Of a stretch of 64,000 bases of DNA, positions 34,405-43,389 are shown piece by piece. This stretch comes from Desmonostoc muscorum LEGE 12446 (GTDB lineage: Bacteria; Cyanobacteriota; Cyanobacteriia; Cyanobacteriales; Nostocaceae). Under the pieces are notes generated by a model. It was not told the DNA's origin and did not search any database. It saw only the letters and a program-made list of their open reading frames with translations. The first letter of the stretch is position 1; every line of letters begins with the position of its first letter. The stretch lies in NCBI RefSeq assembly GCF_015207005.2, contig NZ_JADEXS020000001.1, positions 2,976,001 through 3,040,000 on the forward strand, read 5' to 3'. A program made the position numbers and the translations under genes.

Positions 34405-36544
34405 TATTTTCCTCATTTGAGTAGTAATAACTGTAGCGTTCATGCTGGGGAATAACTCCATTTACTACCTGTCCTAAGACATTCTGACCAGATTTTTCTA
34501 AAAGTTCTTTTGCAATGGTGGCACTAACACAATCAACTACCCCCGGACGAACGACAAATAACACACCGTCAGCCATTTGTCCTAGAGTAGCAGCATCAGC
34601 CGCAACGTTCAATGATGGAGCATCAATAATTACGAAGTCGTAGTAAACAGAAAAAGTTTGAATTAACGCAGCCATTTTTTTTGAGTCAAGGAGAGAACCT
34701 GGATTAGGAGGTATAACTCCACAAGTAAGGACATACAAATTATCCATTACTTGTTGGATAGCTGTACTAATTTCAGCTTGTCCAACAATTAAATTGCTCA
34801 ATCCTTGATTATTAATTAATTCCCAAATTTTATGCTGAACTGGACGGCGCATATCCGCATCTACTAGTAATACTTTGCGCTCCATTTGAGCCATTGTAAT
34901 CGCTAAATTAGCTGCTACTGTAGATTTGCCTTCTCTGGGTACAGAACTAGTGATAACTATAACTTTTAGTTCCTTATCAGCACTCAGAAATTTGAGATTT
35001 GCTCGCAGCATACGGTATGCTTCATTAATAGGCGATCGCGGTGCATCTCGAACCATAAGTCTTTTACTATATAATTCGAGTTCTTCGTTGCCACGAAGAG
35101 ACTTTTTCGAGTTATTAAAAGCAGGAATAACCCCTAATAAAGTAAATTTCAATAATTCCTTAGCCTGATCGGTAGTCTTAATTGATTTATCTATTTTTTC
35201 CAAACCATACACAATCGCCAAAGCTGCTAAAGTAGACAATAAACCTGCACTCAAATACAAAAACATCGGAGAGGAAATTGACTCTTCTGGAACTTCAGCT
35301 TCCGATATCATACTTGCATTGCCTAAATTTTGATTTTCTGCTATTCGGCTTTCTTGCAGTTTTTGTAGTAAAAGTGAGTAGGTAGATTGTGCAGCTTGTA
35401 CTTTACGTTCTAATTGTCGCTGTTGTTGTTCTAATCTTGGCAGATTGTTCAAGCGTTGTTTATAAGCAGCTTGTAACTCAGATAAAGTAGTGATTTGACT
35501 TGCTAAACCCAGACGATTTGACTCTAAATCTACAAGTTTTGCAGAAAGTTGCTGTTGTAATTGTCCTAGTTGAAAATTATTATTTAGTTGGGCTGAACTT
35601 ATGCCTACAACGTTTTTGACCCGTTGTTCTAGTAGCCTATTTAAAGAGCTTAATTTGTATTGCAAATTGATAATTTCCGGATGATTGTCTTGTAAAATAG
35701 TCTGCCTAGCCGCCAATTGTGATTCTAGCTGTTGGATTTCTTTGAGAATATCTTGTACCCCTGAAGTTTGACTAAGGGAAGTCATAATTACAGCTTGCTG
35801 GGAGTTCATACCCAATTGTTTGCGGATTCCTTGAGTCTGCGCTTCAGCATCAGCAAATCTAGATTGAGCTTCACTAATTTGCTGTTGTAATTCTGTAATG
35901 AGTTCTAGTGATTTATTTGCTTCTTCTTGTAAGGACACAATTTTATATTTTTCTTTAAATTGTGCTAGTTCTGCTTCTGCTTGTCGAACGATTAATTCTG
36001 CATTTGGCAGTTGTTTTTCTATGAATTTGCGAGCAGTTGTAGCTTGAGTTCTATGAGCAGATATATTGTATTCTAAATAGACATCTATGAGAGTATTAAC
36101 AACCTGTGCAGCTATTTCTGGGTTTGTATCTTTATAAGAAATACTGAGAACATCGGCTCCTTTAACTTCCTTTATTGTCAGCTGTTGTAGAAATCGTTTA
36201 GTTTTTATATGTACATTTTTATCTTTTAAGTTGAGTCTATTTATAGTAGTGTTTATAACTGGGACAGAACGAATAACTTCTGCTTCTGTATTAAGAGGAT
36301 TATTTTTATTATCAACTAATGGCTCTAATTTACCCATTTCTGTTCCTACTCCTGTTAAAGAAGAAGTAGTGTTTATTCTTTGGAATTTTAGTTTGCCTTC
36401 TGCTAAGTAATAAGGCTTTTTGAAAAATGTAGCTACCTGTAAGGTTATGAACACACAGATAAAAACACTTAAAGCAGGAATCCAACGACGTTTTAGGACT
36501 TGCCAATAGTTATCAAAATTTGGAGAAGATTCTTGTATTTTCAT
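34349..36544 (-). CDS. Polysaccharide co-polymerase / BY-kinase (Wzc/GumC type)
   Basis: The product has 731 residues. The N-terminal Wzz domain (residues about 10-100) has its first helix at 22-42. A long periplasmic coiled-coil (160-400) and a second helix near 425 follow. The cytoplasmic tyrosine kinase has Walker A SSVPREGKST (533-542), Walker A' VLLVDADMRR (558-567), Walker B VIIDAP (638-643) and a C-terminal tyrosine cluster ERYSYYYS (702-709). In the Wzy pathway this protein controls chain length and export through cycles of Tyr phosphorylation. It lies in the same direction as the glycosyltransferase genes upstream. Confidence 0.94.
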   Translation of the reverse strand: MKIQESSPNFDNYWQVLKRRWIPALSVFICVFITLQVATFFKKPYYLAEGKLKFQRINTTSSLTGVGTEMGKLEPLVDNKNNPLNTEAEVIRSVPVINTTINRLNLKDKNVHIKTKRFLQQLTIKEVKGADVLSISYKDTNPEIAAQVVNTLIDVYLEYNISAHRTQATTARKFIEKQLPNAELIVRQAEAELAQFKEKYKIVSLQEEANKSLELITELQQQISEAQSRFADAEAQTQGIRKQLGMNSQQAVIMTSLSQTSGVQDILKEIQQLESQLAARQTILQDNHPEIINLQYKLSSLNRLLEQRVKNVVGISSAQLNNNFQLGQLQQQLSAKLVDLESNRLGLASQITTLSELQAAYKQRLNNLPRLEQQQRQLERKVQAAQSTYSLLLQKLQESRIAENQNLGNASMISEAEVPEESISSPMFLYLSAGLLSTLAALAIVYGLEKIDKSIKTTDQAKELLKFTLLGVIPAFNNSKKSLRGNEELELYSKRLMVRDAPRSPINEAYRMLRANLKFLSADKELKVIVITSSVPREGKSTVAANLAITMAQMERKVLLVDADMRRPVQHKIWELINNQGLSNLIVGQAEISTAIQQVMDNLYVLTCGVIPPNPGSLLDSKKMAALIQTFSVYYDFVIIDAPSLNVAADAATLGQMADGVLFVVRPGVVDCVSATIAKELLEKSGQNVLGQVVNGVIPQHERYSYYYSNEENNEELRSQKSGVRIKLPGS

Positions 36545-36629
36545 AAAATAATTGCGAGTTTTTGATAAATGATAATTCAGGAGTTAGGAGTTATGAGTTA
36601 TGAAAGGCATAAATTTGCTATATTTTTTT

Positions 36630-36670
36630 CTCACGCAGAGACGCAGAGGCGCAGAGAAGAGAACGCAAAG
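36630..36670. repeat. CGCAGAGA-type dispersed repeat
   Basis: Overlapping CGCAGAGAC, CGCAGAGGC and CGCAGAGAA units form a dispersed repeat. The same family appears inverted at 41710-41780. It sits in the spacer between the aminotransferase and Wzc genes. Confidence 0.7.
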
Positions 36671-36778
36671 AAGTAATTTTGCTATAAGTTTATTGAAAAA
36701 TGCGAAAAGTAAAAGAGAAAAATTTGGTATTTATTTGTAATTGATAATTATTTATCTAGCAGTTTTGCAGAAGTTTTA

Positions 36779-37963
36779 TTAAATTATTGCAAGTGAAGAA
36801 TTGATAATTTGTTGGTGATTTTTTAGAGTTTGATGATGGACTGTTTCAATTTGATTAATTACTATTTCTAAATCCTCATCTGTGAGATTAGACCCAGAAG
36901 GTAAGCAAAGACCGTTTGCAAATAAATCTTCGGATACTACGCCACCAAAACATTCACATTCGGCAAAAATAGGCTGCATGTGCAAAGGTTTCCAGACAGG
37001 ACGGGATTCAATTTGCTGTTCAAGAAGTGCTAGGCGCAGTTGTTCTCGGTTGGCACCAAAAGCCTCAGAATCTATTGTTATACAGGTCAGCCAGCGAGTA
37101 GCATATCCATAATTTGCTTCTGGCATAAATTCTATTCCTGGTAAATTTTTCAAAGCCTGGTAATAAATTTCAAAGTTGCGTCGTCTAGCTGCTACTCGCT
37201 GATTTAATACATGCAACTGACCCCGACCAATACCAGCTAAAATGTTACTGAGACGGTAATTATAGCCAATTTCTGAGTGTTGGTAGTGAGGAGCGCGATC
37301 GCGTGCTTGGGTTGCTAAAAAATGCGCCTTTTTTACTAATTCTAAATTCTCAGAAACTAACATACCCCCGCCAGAAGTAGTAATAATTTTATTACCATTA
37401 AATGAATAAATACCAACGCGGCCAAAAGTTCCCAAACAACGTCCTTTGTAGGTAGCTCCTAAAGCTTCAGCAGCATCTTCAATTAAGGGTATATCGTAAT
37501 GATTACAAGCCTGCAAAATTGGGTCAATATCTGCACTTTGACCATATAAATGTACAACCACAACTGCTTTAGGTAATTTGCCTTTTTTGGCGCGGCTATC
37601 TAGCGCTTCTGCTAGCAATTGGGGATTCATGTTCCATGAAGTGCGATCGCTATCAATAAATACTGGTTTTGCCCCTAAATAAATGATTGGGTTAGCACTA
37701 GCAATAAACGTTAAGGTAGAACAAAAAACTTCATCCCCAGCCTCAACACCAACTAATCGTAAAGCTAAATGCAAAGCTGCTGTACCGGAAGTTACAGCAA
37801 CAGCATAACCAGCATTAGTTACTTGACAAAATTCTTCCTCGAAAGCATCAACATGGGGACCAATAGGAGCAATCCAGTTTGTTTCAAAAGCTTCTTTGAC
37901 TAATTCTAGTTCGCGATCGCCCATGTGTGGTGTTGAAAGCAGGATTCGTTTATTCATGCACAT
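36779..37963 (-). CDS. DegT/DnrJ/EryC1 sugar aminotransferase
   Basis: This 394-residue PLP enzyme has SGTAALHLALRLVGV for cofactor phosphate binding, the Asp in PLIEDAAEALGATYKGR that contacts the pyridine nitrogen, and the Schiff-base Lys192 in SFNGNKIITTSGGGM. It aminates a keto-sugar nucleotide (PglE/WecE-like) to give an amino sugar for the surface polymer. It lies between Wzc and the acyltransferase-like genes, which may modify the new amino group. Start: M1 and M3 are both possible. Confidence 0.93.
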   Translation of the reverse strand: MCMNKRILLSTPHMGDRELELVKEAFETNWIAPIGPHVDAFEEEFCQVTNAGYAVAVTSGTAALHLALRLVGVEAGDEVFCSTLTFIASANPIIYLGAKPVFIDSDRTSWNMNPQLLAEALDSRAKKGKLPKAVVVVHLYGQSADIDPILQACNHYDIPLIEDAAEALGATYKGRCLGTFGRVGIYSFNGNKIITTSGGGMLVSENLELVKKAHFLATQARDRAPHYQHSEIGYNYRLSNILAGIGRGQLHVLNQRVAARRRNFEIYYQALKNLPGIEFMPEANYGYATRWLTCITIDSEAFGANREQLRLALLEQQIESRPVWKPLHMQPIFAECECFGGVVSEDLFANGLCLPSGSNLTDEDLEIVINQIETVHHQTLKNHQQIINSSLAII

Positions 37964-38047
37964 TGCCTGAATGAGTTTGCTATCGATTGACTTGTATATT
38001 TAACAGTTTTCAAATCACAATTTAGTGTGAATACTGTTAGTTTTCAC

Positions 38048-39121
38048 TCAATTAAAAGAACGATACGCAGGAAAAAAATTTGACTCAAGTAAATTTTTGG
38101 GCTGGGTTTTTAAAGATTTAGCTCGTAATTCTACTAAAGAATCATATTTTTCTGCGTCTGTAATTAGGCGGAGTGTCAAAAATAGATGTCTTTGTTTAGA
38201 AAACCCTGCTTTAAAATTGTAGAGGCTATCTTTAGCTGAGCCAACACCACCACCTAAATGCAAAAATTTATTTCCGCGTTCTTTAGCCCAAAATCGAACG
38301 TAATCAAACATTAATTTACTCGGAGCTTGTTTCAAAAACTCGTTTTTTGTTCCTCCAAGGTGGTATTGAACTATTTCACAGCATTCGCTAAATATTCCAG
38401 CACAGGCAATTTTATTATCCAATTCTATGAGACATAGGTAAATATTTTTATTTAAATTTGCCAAAGCTTGAAAATAATCATAATCAAAATAAAAATATTC
38501 TTTTGCTTCTACGCGGTTCATGGTTTCGTGATATACAATCATAAATTTATCTATATACTCTTCTAATCGAACCATTTTTGCAGTAAATCCATGACGTTTA
38601 CATCTATTGATATGATTGCGATGCTCTGGTCTAGTTTGATGCCAAATTTCTGATGTTGATAGGCTTAAATCTATCGACACAGTTTCGCCACTTACTTGAC
38701 ACAATCCAAGTGGTAAAACTTGATTTAATCCTTGGTTTAATATTGGATGTAGCCTTAAAAAGGCTGAACAAATTTGGCGATCGCTCAATCCAACTATTAA
38801 CTGATTTAATGCCAATTCCAAAAACTCTGGCGTATTCGCTGCGGCTTCACTCAATAAAATTCCAGGGTAACCATAAGGAGATACAATATCCCAAATCAAT
38901 GGAATTTCAATGTGCGTCTCAAATAAATTATTTACACAACGCAATAAATAAGGTAAAAACAATATTTTTTCATTTTCAAATATCAATATAGCTTCGGCAA
39001 TAGCATTAATTCTTTTTGCTTCCAAATCTACATATTCCGGCAAATGATATATATCATGATTTAATTTATCTAAAATTTGCAGCCACAATGGATCTGACAA
39101 ACTAACTATTTTATAATCCAT
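38048..39121 (-). CDS. FemAB/GNAT-like acyltransferase (peptidoglycan-bridge type)
   Basis: The product has 357 residues with two tandem GNAT-like halves. The second contains IWHQTRPEHRNHINRCKRHGF, then YFYFDYDYFQAL, NKIACAGIFSECCEIVQYHLGGTKNEF and SKLMFDYVRFWAKERGNKFLHLGGG, as in FemAB-type aminoacyl or acyltransferases. Members of this group in polysaccharide loci probably acylate an amino sugar. It sits between the aminotransferase and a pair of related enzymes. Confidence 0.8.
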   Translation of the reverse strand: MDYKIVSLSDPLWLQILDKLNHDIYHLPEYVDLEAKRINAIAEAILIFENEKILFLPYLLRCVNNLFETHIEIPLIWDIVSPYGYPGILLSEAAANTPEFLELALNQLIVGLSDRQICSAFLRLHPILNQGLNQVLPLGLCQVSGETVSIDLSLSTSEIWHQTRPEHRNHINRCKRHGFTAKMVRLEEYIDKFMIVYHETMNRVEAKEYFYFDYDYFQALANLNKNIYLCLIELDNKIACAGIFSECCEIVQYHLGGTKNEFLKQAPSKLMFDYVRFWAKERGNKFLHLGGGVGSAKDSLYNFKAGFSKQRHLFLTLRLITDAEKYDSLVELRAKSLKTQPKNLLESNFFPAYRSFN

Positions 39122-39188
39122 TAAGTTCTCCTATATTCAATATTTAATATAATTTCCTTCTTTTTACTGAGCAGTGTTTTTTTGAATA

Positions 39189-40049
39189 TCAATCGTGGCC
39201 GGTCAACCGATAGTATTTATGTGGATATTTCCAACGGATAAATTGCTCAACGATGGGATTTATCTGCACTTTGGTAGGGATATATGTGATGGGAAAGCCC
39301 ATTCCTTCTTTGAATTCAACTATTCCCGGCTTTTCGCGCCAGTGCTGGCCAATCGCAAACTCATAAATTCCATCAGAACGACGGCAAACTTGCACAAACT
39401 CAAAAAGCAATATTCTATTCATATTGTTTTTTGATGCCTCAGTGGTGATGTAGAGATCCTCTCCATATGCAGTGCCGTTGATAGCATAGCCGGTGATATA
39501 ACCACAAAGCTTTGCACCACTAAGTCCTGCGAGAATCAGCCGACGTTTGGGCACAACATAGTCTACAAGATTCACCATATATTTCTCTCTAGAAAGCAAT
39601 GGTTTCGATCGCGTTCGTGTAGTCGCTGAGAGAAAAACATCATATCCCTGCTCTTGTAGCAGCTGTGTACCAGTTAACTCCACAATGTTAAACAGATGGC
39701 GATTTTTGCGGATATTTTGTCTGCTGTTCTTGTTGACGCTATATAAATCGTAGTCTTGAAGATTAGACAATAAATGAATAGGGATTGACCCGTTAGCATT
39801 TACCGCGTCATTTTCACACAATGATGCTTGGAATCCCCAGCATAGTTGCATCGGGGGACTTACTTGTTGAACCTGTAAGCGGGCTAACAAATGGATTGGC
39901 TGGTAGAAACCAAAATGTCGTTCTTCCCAATAGCACCCACGATGAAAGATAACGTTTGCGCCTTCCTTGCAGCGCCAACTGGCAAATTCTTCTTCGGTCA
40001 TTGAGGTCAACACTGCTTCGGATACATCTCGCATTTGTTGAAAACTCAT
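39189..40049 (-). CDS. GNAT-like acyltransferase, tandem paralogue A
   Basis: The product has 286 residues. It shares an N-terminal motif (RDVSEAVLTSMTEEEFASW, then YWEE, GFYQPIHLLARL) and the overall layout with the next gene, showing a tandem duplication. The segments RRLILAGLSGAKLCGYITGYAINGTAYGEDLYITTEA and LLFEFVQVCRRSDGIYEFAIG look like the acetyl-CoA fold of GNAT enzymes. The substrate is unknown; its place beside an amino-sugar-forming gene suggests sugar N-acylation. Confidence 0.7.
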   Translation of the reverse strand: MSFQQMRDVSEAVLTSMTEEEFASWRCKEGANVIFHRGCYWEERHFGFYQPIHLLARLQVQQVSPPMQLCWGFQASLCENDAVNANGSIPIHLLSNLQDYDLYSVNKNSRQNIRKNRHLFNIVELTGTQLLQEQGYDVFLSATTRTRSKPLLSREKYMVNLVDYVVPKRRLILAGLSGAKLCGYITGYAINGTAYGEDLYITTEASKNNMNRILLFEFVQVCRRSDGIYEFAIGQHWREKPGIVEFKEGMGFPITYIPTKVQINPIVEQFIRWKYPHKYYRLTGHD

Positions 40050-40099
40050 ACTCCTTTACTTTTCGTATTTTGAGTATTGGTGAAAATCTGGTGCGATGT

Positions 40100-40981
40100 C
40101 TACGACGGGCTACGCCTACGCACCTGACGACCAACCAAGCGATAATATTTATCTGGATATCGCCACTGGATGAATTGCTCAATCATCGGATTCATCTGTA
40201 CTTTTGCAGGAATATGCTTTATTTGGAAACCCATTCCTTCTTTGAAGACACAGAGTTTTTCATCTTCTCTTGAGTGCAAACCGTTAACAAGTTCACGAAT
40301 TAACCCAGACCGGCGACAGACTTGTGCAAATTCAAATAGTAATCCGGTACCAATATTAGTAGGCAATGCTTCAGTAGCTATGGTTACTTCATCAATGTAA
40401 GCGATACTGTTGACAGCGTGTCCTGTCACATAGCCGAGAAGCTCATCACCATTAAGACCTGCAAGAATCAACTGCCTTTGAGGGACAACATAATCAGCAA
40501 CTCCCGTCAGATACTCTTTTTTTGAAGGTATCTGACGGTGAGCTGTTCGCTTCAATGCTGATAAAAAGACTTCATATCCCTGCTGCTGCAAAAGTGTGGG
40601 TTTATCTAATTGCACGATATTGACTCGCTTATAACACCTTCGCAGATGATTTCGGCGATTTGATGTCAGACTGTGGAAATCATAGTTTTCCAAATTGGGC
40701 AACCAATGAATTGGCATTGAAGCGTTAGCCGCTGTTGCGTCAACTTCAGATAATGTTGCTTGAAATCCCCAAGATAGCGGCGTTGGAGAGTTTGCTTCTT
40801 GGGCGCTTAAACGTGCTAACCAATGCAACGGCTGATAAAAACCCCGGACTGTTTCCTTCCAGTAGCGATCGCGATGCCGAATCACATGGGTTCCCCGTTT
40901 GCGGTACCAATCAGCGCATTCTTCTTCTGTCATGGAGGTTAGCACCGCTGCGGATACATCTCGTATCTGTTGAAGACTCAT
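40100..40981 (-). CDS. GNAT-like acyltransferase, tandem paralogue B
   Basis: The product has 293 residues and is clearly homologous throughout to the gene at 39189 (RDVSAAVLTSMTEEECADW, GFYQPLHWLARL, RQLILAGLNGDELLGYVTGHAVN). Its C-terminus differs. After YYRLVG it continues QVRRRSPS, encoded by a dispersed Nostoc-type repeat (GGCGTAGCCCGTCGTAGAC, around 40097-40122) that seems to have replaced the original stop. The two copies lie 50 bp apart and probably act on the same or alternative substrates. Confidence 0.7.
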   Translation of the reverse strand: MSLQQIRDVSAAVLTSMTEEECADWYRKRGTHVIRHRDRYWKETVRGFYQPLHWLARLSAQEANSPTPLSWGFQATLSEVDATAANASMPIHWLPNLENYDFHSLTSNRRNHLRRCYKRVNIVQLDKPTLLQQQGYEVFLSALKRTAHRQIPSKKEYLTGVADYVVPQRQLILAGLNGDELLGYVTGHAVNSIAYIDEVTIATEALPTNIGTGLLFEFAQVCRRSGLIRELVNGLHSREDEKLCVFKEGMGFQIKHIPAKVQMNPMIEQFIQWRYPDKYYRLVGRQVRRRSPS

Positions 40982-41002
40982 GCTTTTTCACTTCCTGTAC
41001 AT

Positions 41003-41665
41003 CTATTGGCGATCGCTTTTAAGTTGACCTGTGAATTCCTCTGATGTAACGTGACCTTCTTGGCTGATACTTTTTCGCTGAATTACTTGCCATACAGTCA
41101 TGAATAAAATTTTCAAATCAAGCCACAAACTCCAGCGATCGATATACCAAACATCCAACTCGAATTTTTTATGCCAAATTTGATCCAATGTGCGGCGACC
41201 ATTAACTTGTGCCCAGCCAGTAATACCCGGCTTGACTTCATGACGACGTGCTTGTTGAGGTGTGTAGCGGTCAAGATACTTTACTAATAATGGACGAGGA
41301 CCAACAAAACTCATGTCTCCTTTCAAGACATTCCAAAGTTGAGGTAATTCATCAAGACTTGTTTGACGCAGGAATTTACCGAAGGCTGTGAGGCGTTTTT
41401 CATCAGCAAGAAAATTGCCTTGGGCATCACATTCATTGGTCATCGTGCGGAATTTATAAAAGTTAAAAATCCGAGCATTTTTACCGGGACGAGGTTGGGT
41501 AAAAATAACTGGACTACCCATCCGCAAATAAATGGCGATCGCAACACCCACAAATAAAGGACAAAGAAAAATTAAGGCGATCGCTGCCACAACTCTATCC
41601 AATATAGATTTAATTAACCTGCTATACCTTTTCCAATCAACACCCTCAAACTTCTCACCATTCAT
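41003..41665 (-). CDS. Undecaprenyl-phosphate sugar-1-phosphate transferase (priming enzyme)
   Basis: The product has 220 residues from the ATG at 41665, which has GGAGGG six bases upstream; the frame is open 11 codons further. One membrane helix near residue 25 (VVAAIALIFLCPLFVGVAIAIYL) is followed by the bacterial sugar transferase domain: KFRTM, the DE pair in TSLDELPQLWNVLKGDMSFVGPRPL, and KPGITGWAQVNGR. It is the short (PglC/WcaJ C-terminal-like) form. It starts each repeat unit by moving sugar-1-phosphate onto the lipid carrier in the inner membrane. Confidence 0.94.
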   Translation of the reverse strand: MNGEKFEGVDWKRYSRLIKSILDRVVAAIALIFLCPLFVGVAIAIYLRMGSPVIFTQPRPGKNARIFNFYKFRTMTNECDAQGNFLADEKRLTAFGKFLRQTSLDELPQLWNVLKGDMSFVGPRPLLVKYLDRYTPQQARRHEVKPGITGWAQVNGRRTLDQIWHKKFELDVWYIDRWSLWLDLKILFMTVWQVIQRKSISQEGHVTSEEFTGQLKSDRQ

Positions 41666-41709
41666 AAATACCCCCTCCACTCTCAAAATCTTTCTCATTC
41701 CTCTTCTCT

Positions 41710-41781
41710 TTGCCTCTGCGTCTCTGCGTGATTTTTTTTACGAACCGCAGAGAACGCAGAGAACACAGAGAGAAATCAAGA
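41710..41781. repeat. CGCAGAGA-type dispersed repeat, inverted pair
   Basis: CTCTGCGTCTCTGCGTG (41713-41730) and CGCAGAGAACGCAGAGAACAC (41747-41769) face each other across an A/T-rich spacer and could form a hairpin. It is the same repeat family as at 36630. Confidence 0.65.
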
Positions 41782-41823
41782 GGTTAATAATTCTTTTTAA
41801 CTAATTGATCGCTGCTTGGATAG

Positions 41824-42981
41824 TCAATAAATTCCTAACTCTTGATAGTACTTATTAAGCCGTTTAAAAACTAATTTTTCATCATAATCAACTTCGACAC
41901 GTTCACGGCTAGCTTTACCATAACTTTGTCGCAACTCGTAGTTAGACAATAGTATCCCCAAAGCCTCAGCTAACTTTTCACTATTTTGAGGTGGTACAAT
42001 TAAACCCGTTTTTCCATGAATTACTGCTTCTCGACAGCCACGAATATCTGTAGCGACAACTGGTAAACCCATTGACATTGCTTCGACAATAGATCGCGGT
42101 AATCCTTCATGGGTGAATGTCGGCAAAGTGAAGATATCTAATAAACCTAAAATTTCTGGTATATCTTCACGTTCTCCTGTCAAAATCACATGTTTTTCAA
42201 GTCCCAAATCATGAATTTTTTCAATTAGTTGCTTTTGGAAAGGTTCAGGGTCACTACTAAGTTGAGAGCCAATTACTAAAACTTGTAAATTCGGAAAATC
42301 AGGCAGTAATTTGGCTGCGGCTTCAATTAAATATCCGCTACCTTTTTTATGAGTTATGCGTCCAATTGTGCCAATAATTAAGTCGGTATTATCGGGTATG
42401 CCTAAAGATTTTCGTAATTCAATTTGATGAGTGGAATTGAGGCGCTCGCGTTGGAATCGATTAATATCTACACCGTTACCCAAATAACGCAATTTTTCCG
42501 GCGGACACATACCTAATTTTTTAGCCGTGGCAATATCTTCGTAATTTTGGGTAAGAATCAAATCAGTAATGAAAGCAGCAAGTTTCTCAACAGTAAAATA
42601 AAAACGATATTCATTAGGTGAGGAGCGATCGTGAAACGGAAAGCCGTGAGCAGTATAGACAATTCTTTTAACACCAGCTAGCTTAGCAGCAATCCGACCT
42701 AAGACAGCAGCAATAGGAGTGTGTACGTGAACAAGGTCATACTGATTCTGCCTCATTAATTGTGTCAATTGATAAATGCTTCTCAAATTTCTAACAGGAG
42801 AAATCCGGCGATCAATTTCAATTGGATGAATTACATAACCCCGTTGTTGTAGTTTTTCAACATCTAAACCTGGAGAACAAGCTATTTCAACCGATAGATT
42901 ATGGGACAAAAAATAATCAATTTGAGGTCGTAAAAGCGTCTCAACAGTGCCTCCAATTGCACAAATATGCAGTATTTTCAT
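41824..42981 (-). CDS. Glycosyltransferase family 4
   Basis: This 385-residue GT-B retaining glycosyltransferase opens KILHICAIGGTVETLLRPQ and has HVHTPIAAVLGRIAAKLAG with VYTAHGFPFHD in the acceptor half. The donor half has IGRITHKKGSGYLIEAA and the E-x7-E motif in EGLPRSIVEAMSMGLPVVATD. It should add one sugar to the lipid-linked repeat unit at the cytoplasmic face. It directly follows the broken epimerase gene (6-bp gap), so polar effects of the IS there could reach it. Confidence 0.92.
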   Translation of the reverse strand: MKILHICAIGGTVETLLRPQIDYFLSHNLSVEIACSPGLDVEKLQQRGYVIHPIEIDRRISPVRNLRSIYQLTQLMRQNQYDLVHVHTPIAAVLGRIAAKLAGVKRIVYTAHGFPFHDRSSPNEYRFYFTVEKLAAFITDLILTQNYEDIATAKKLGMCPPEKLRYLGNGVDINRFQRERLNSTHQIELRKSLGIPDNTDLIIGTIGRITHKKGSGYLIEAAAKLLPDFPNLQVLVIGSQLSSDPEPFQKQLIEKIHDLGLEKHVILTGEREDIPEILGLLDIFTLPTFTHEGLPRSIVEAMSMGLPVVATDIRGCREAVIHGKTGLIVPPQNSEKLAEALGILLSNYELRQSYGKASRERVEVDYDEKLVFKRLNKYYQELGIY

Positions 42982-42987
42982 TATTCC

Positions 42988-43389
42988 CTACTCCCTACTC
43001 CCGACCTTCACCCAGAAATTTTGGGTTGTTGGATTACTAGCTTTTTGATAATAAGAACAATACCAAGCTACAAAACGTTCAATTCCTACTTCAATAGGCG
43101 TACTCGGTCTAAAGCCTACATCCTTGACTAAATCATCAACATCGGCATATGTAACGGGGACATCACCAGGTTGCAGAGGTAGCAAATTTTTTTGTGCTTT
43201 TATTCCCAAACAATCTTCCAGTACTTCTATAAAGCGCATTAATTCAACTGGTTGATTGTTACCTATGTTGTAAATTTTATAAGCAGCTTTACTCGTTCCT
43301 GGGTCGGGTGTATTTGCTGACCAAGCGATATTTGGCTCAGGAATTTTATCCATCACTCGGACAACACCTTCTACAATGTCGTCAATATA
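42988..43389 (-). pseudogene. UDP-sugar epimerase, C-terminal fragment
   Basis: This 133-codon 3' part (IDDIVEGVVRVMDKIPEP to the stop) belongs to the NAD-dependent epimerase whose 5' part is at 44326-44989; the IS at 43390 separates them. Dropping the IS and one TATA joins DFTY to IDDIVEG, and the summed length (1062 bp) is a whole number of codons. An ATG in the IS terminal repeat (43404) happens to be in frame and would give a 138-residue protein beginning SNGFY, but without the Rossmann domain it could not be an active enzyme. Confidence 0.88.
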
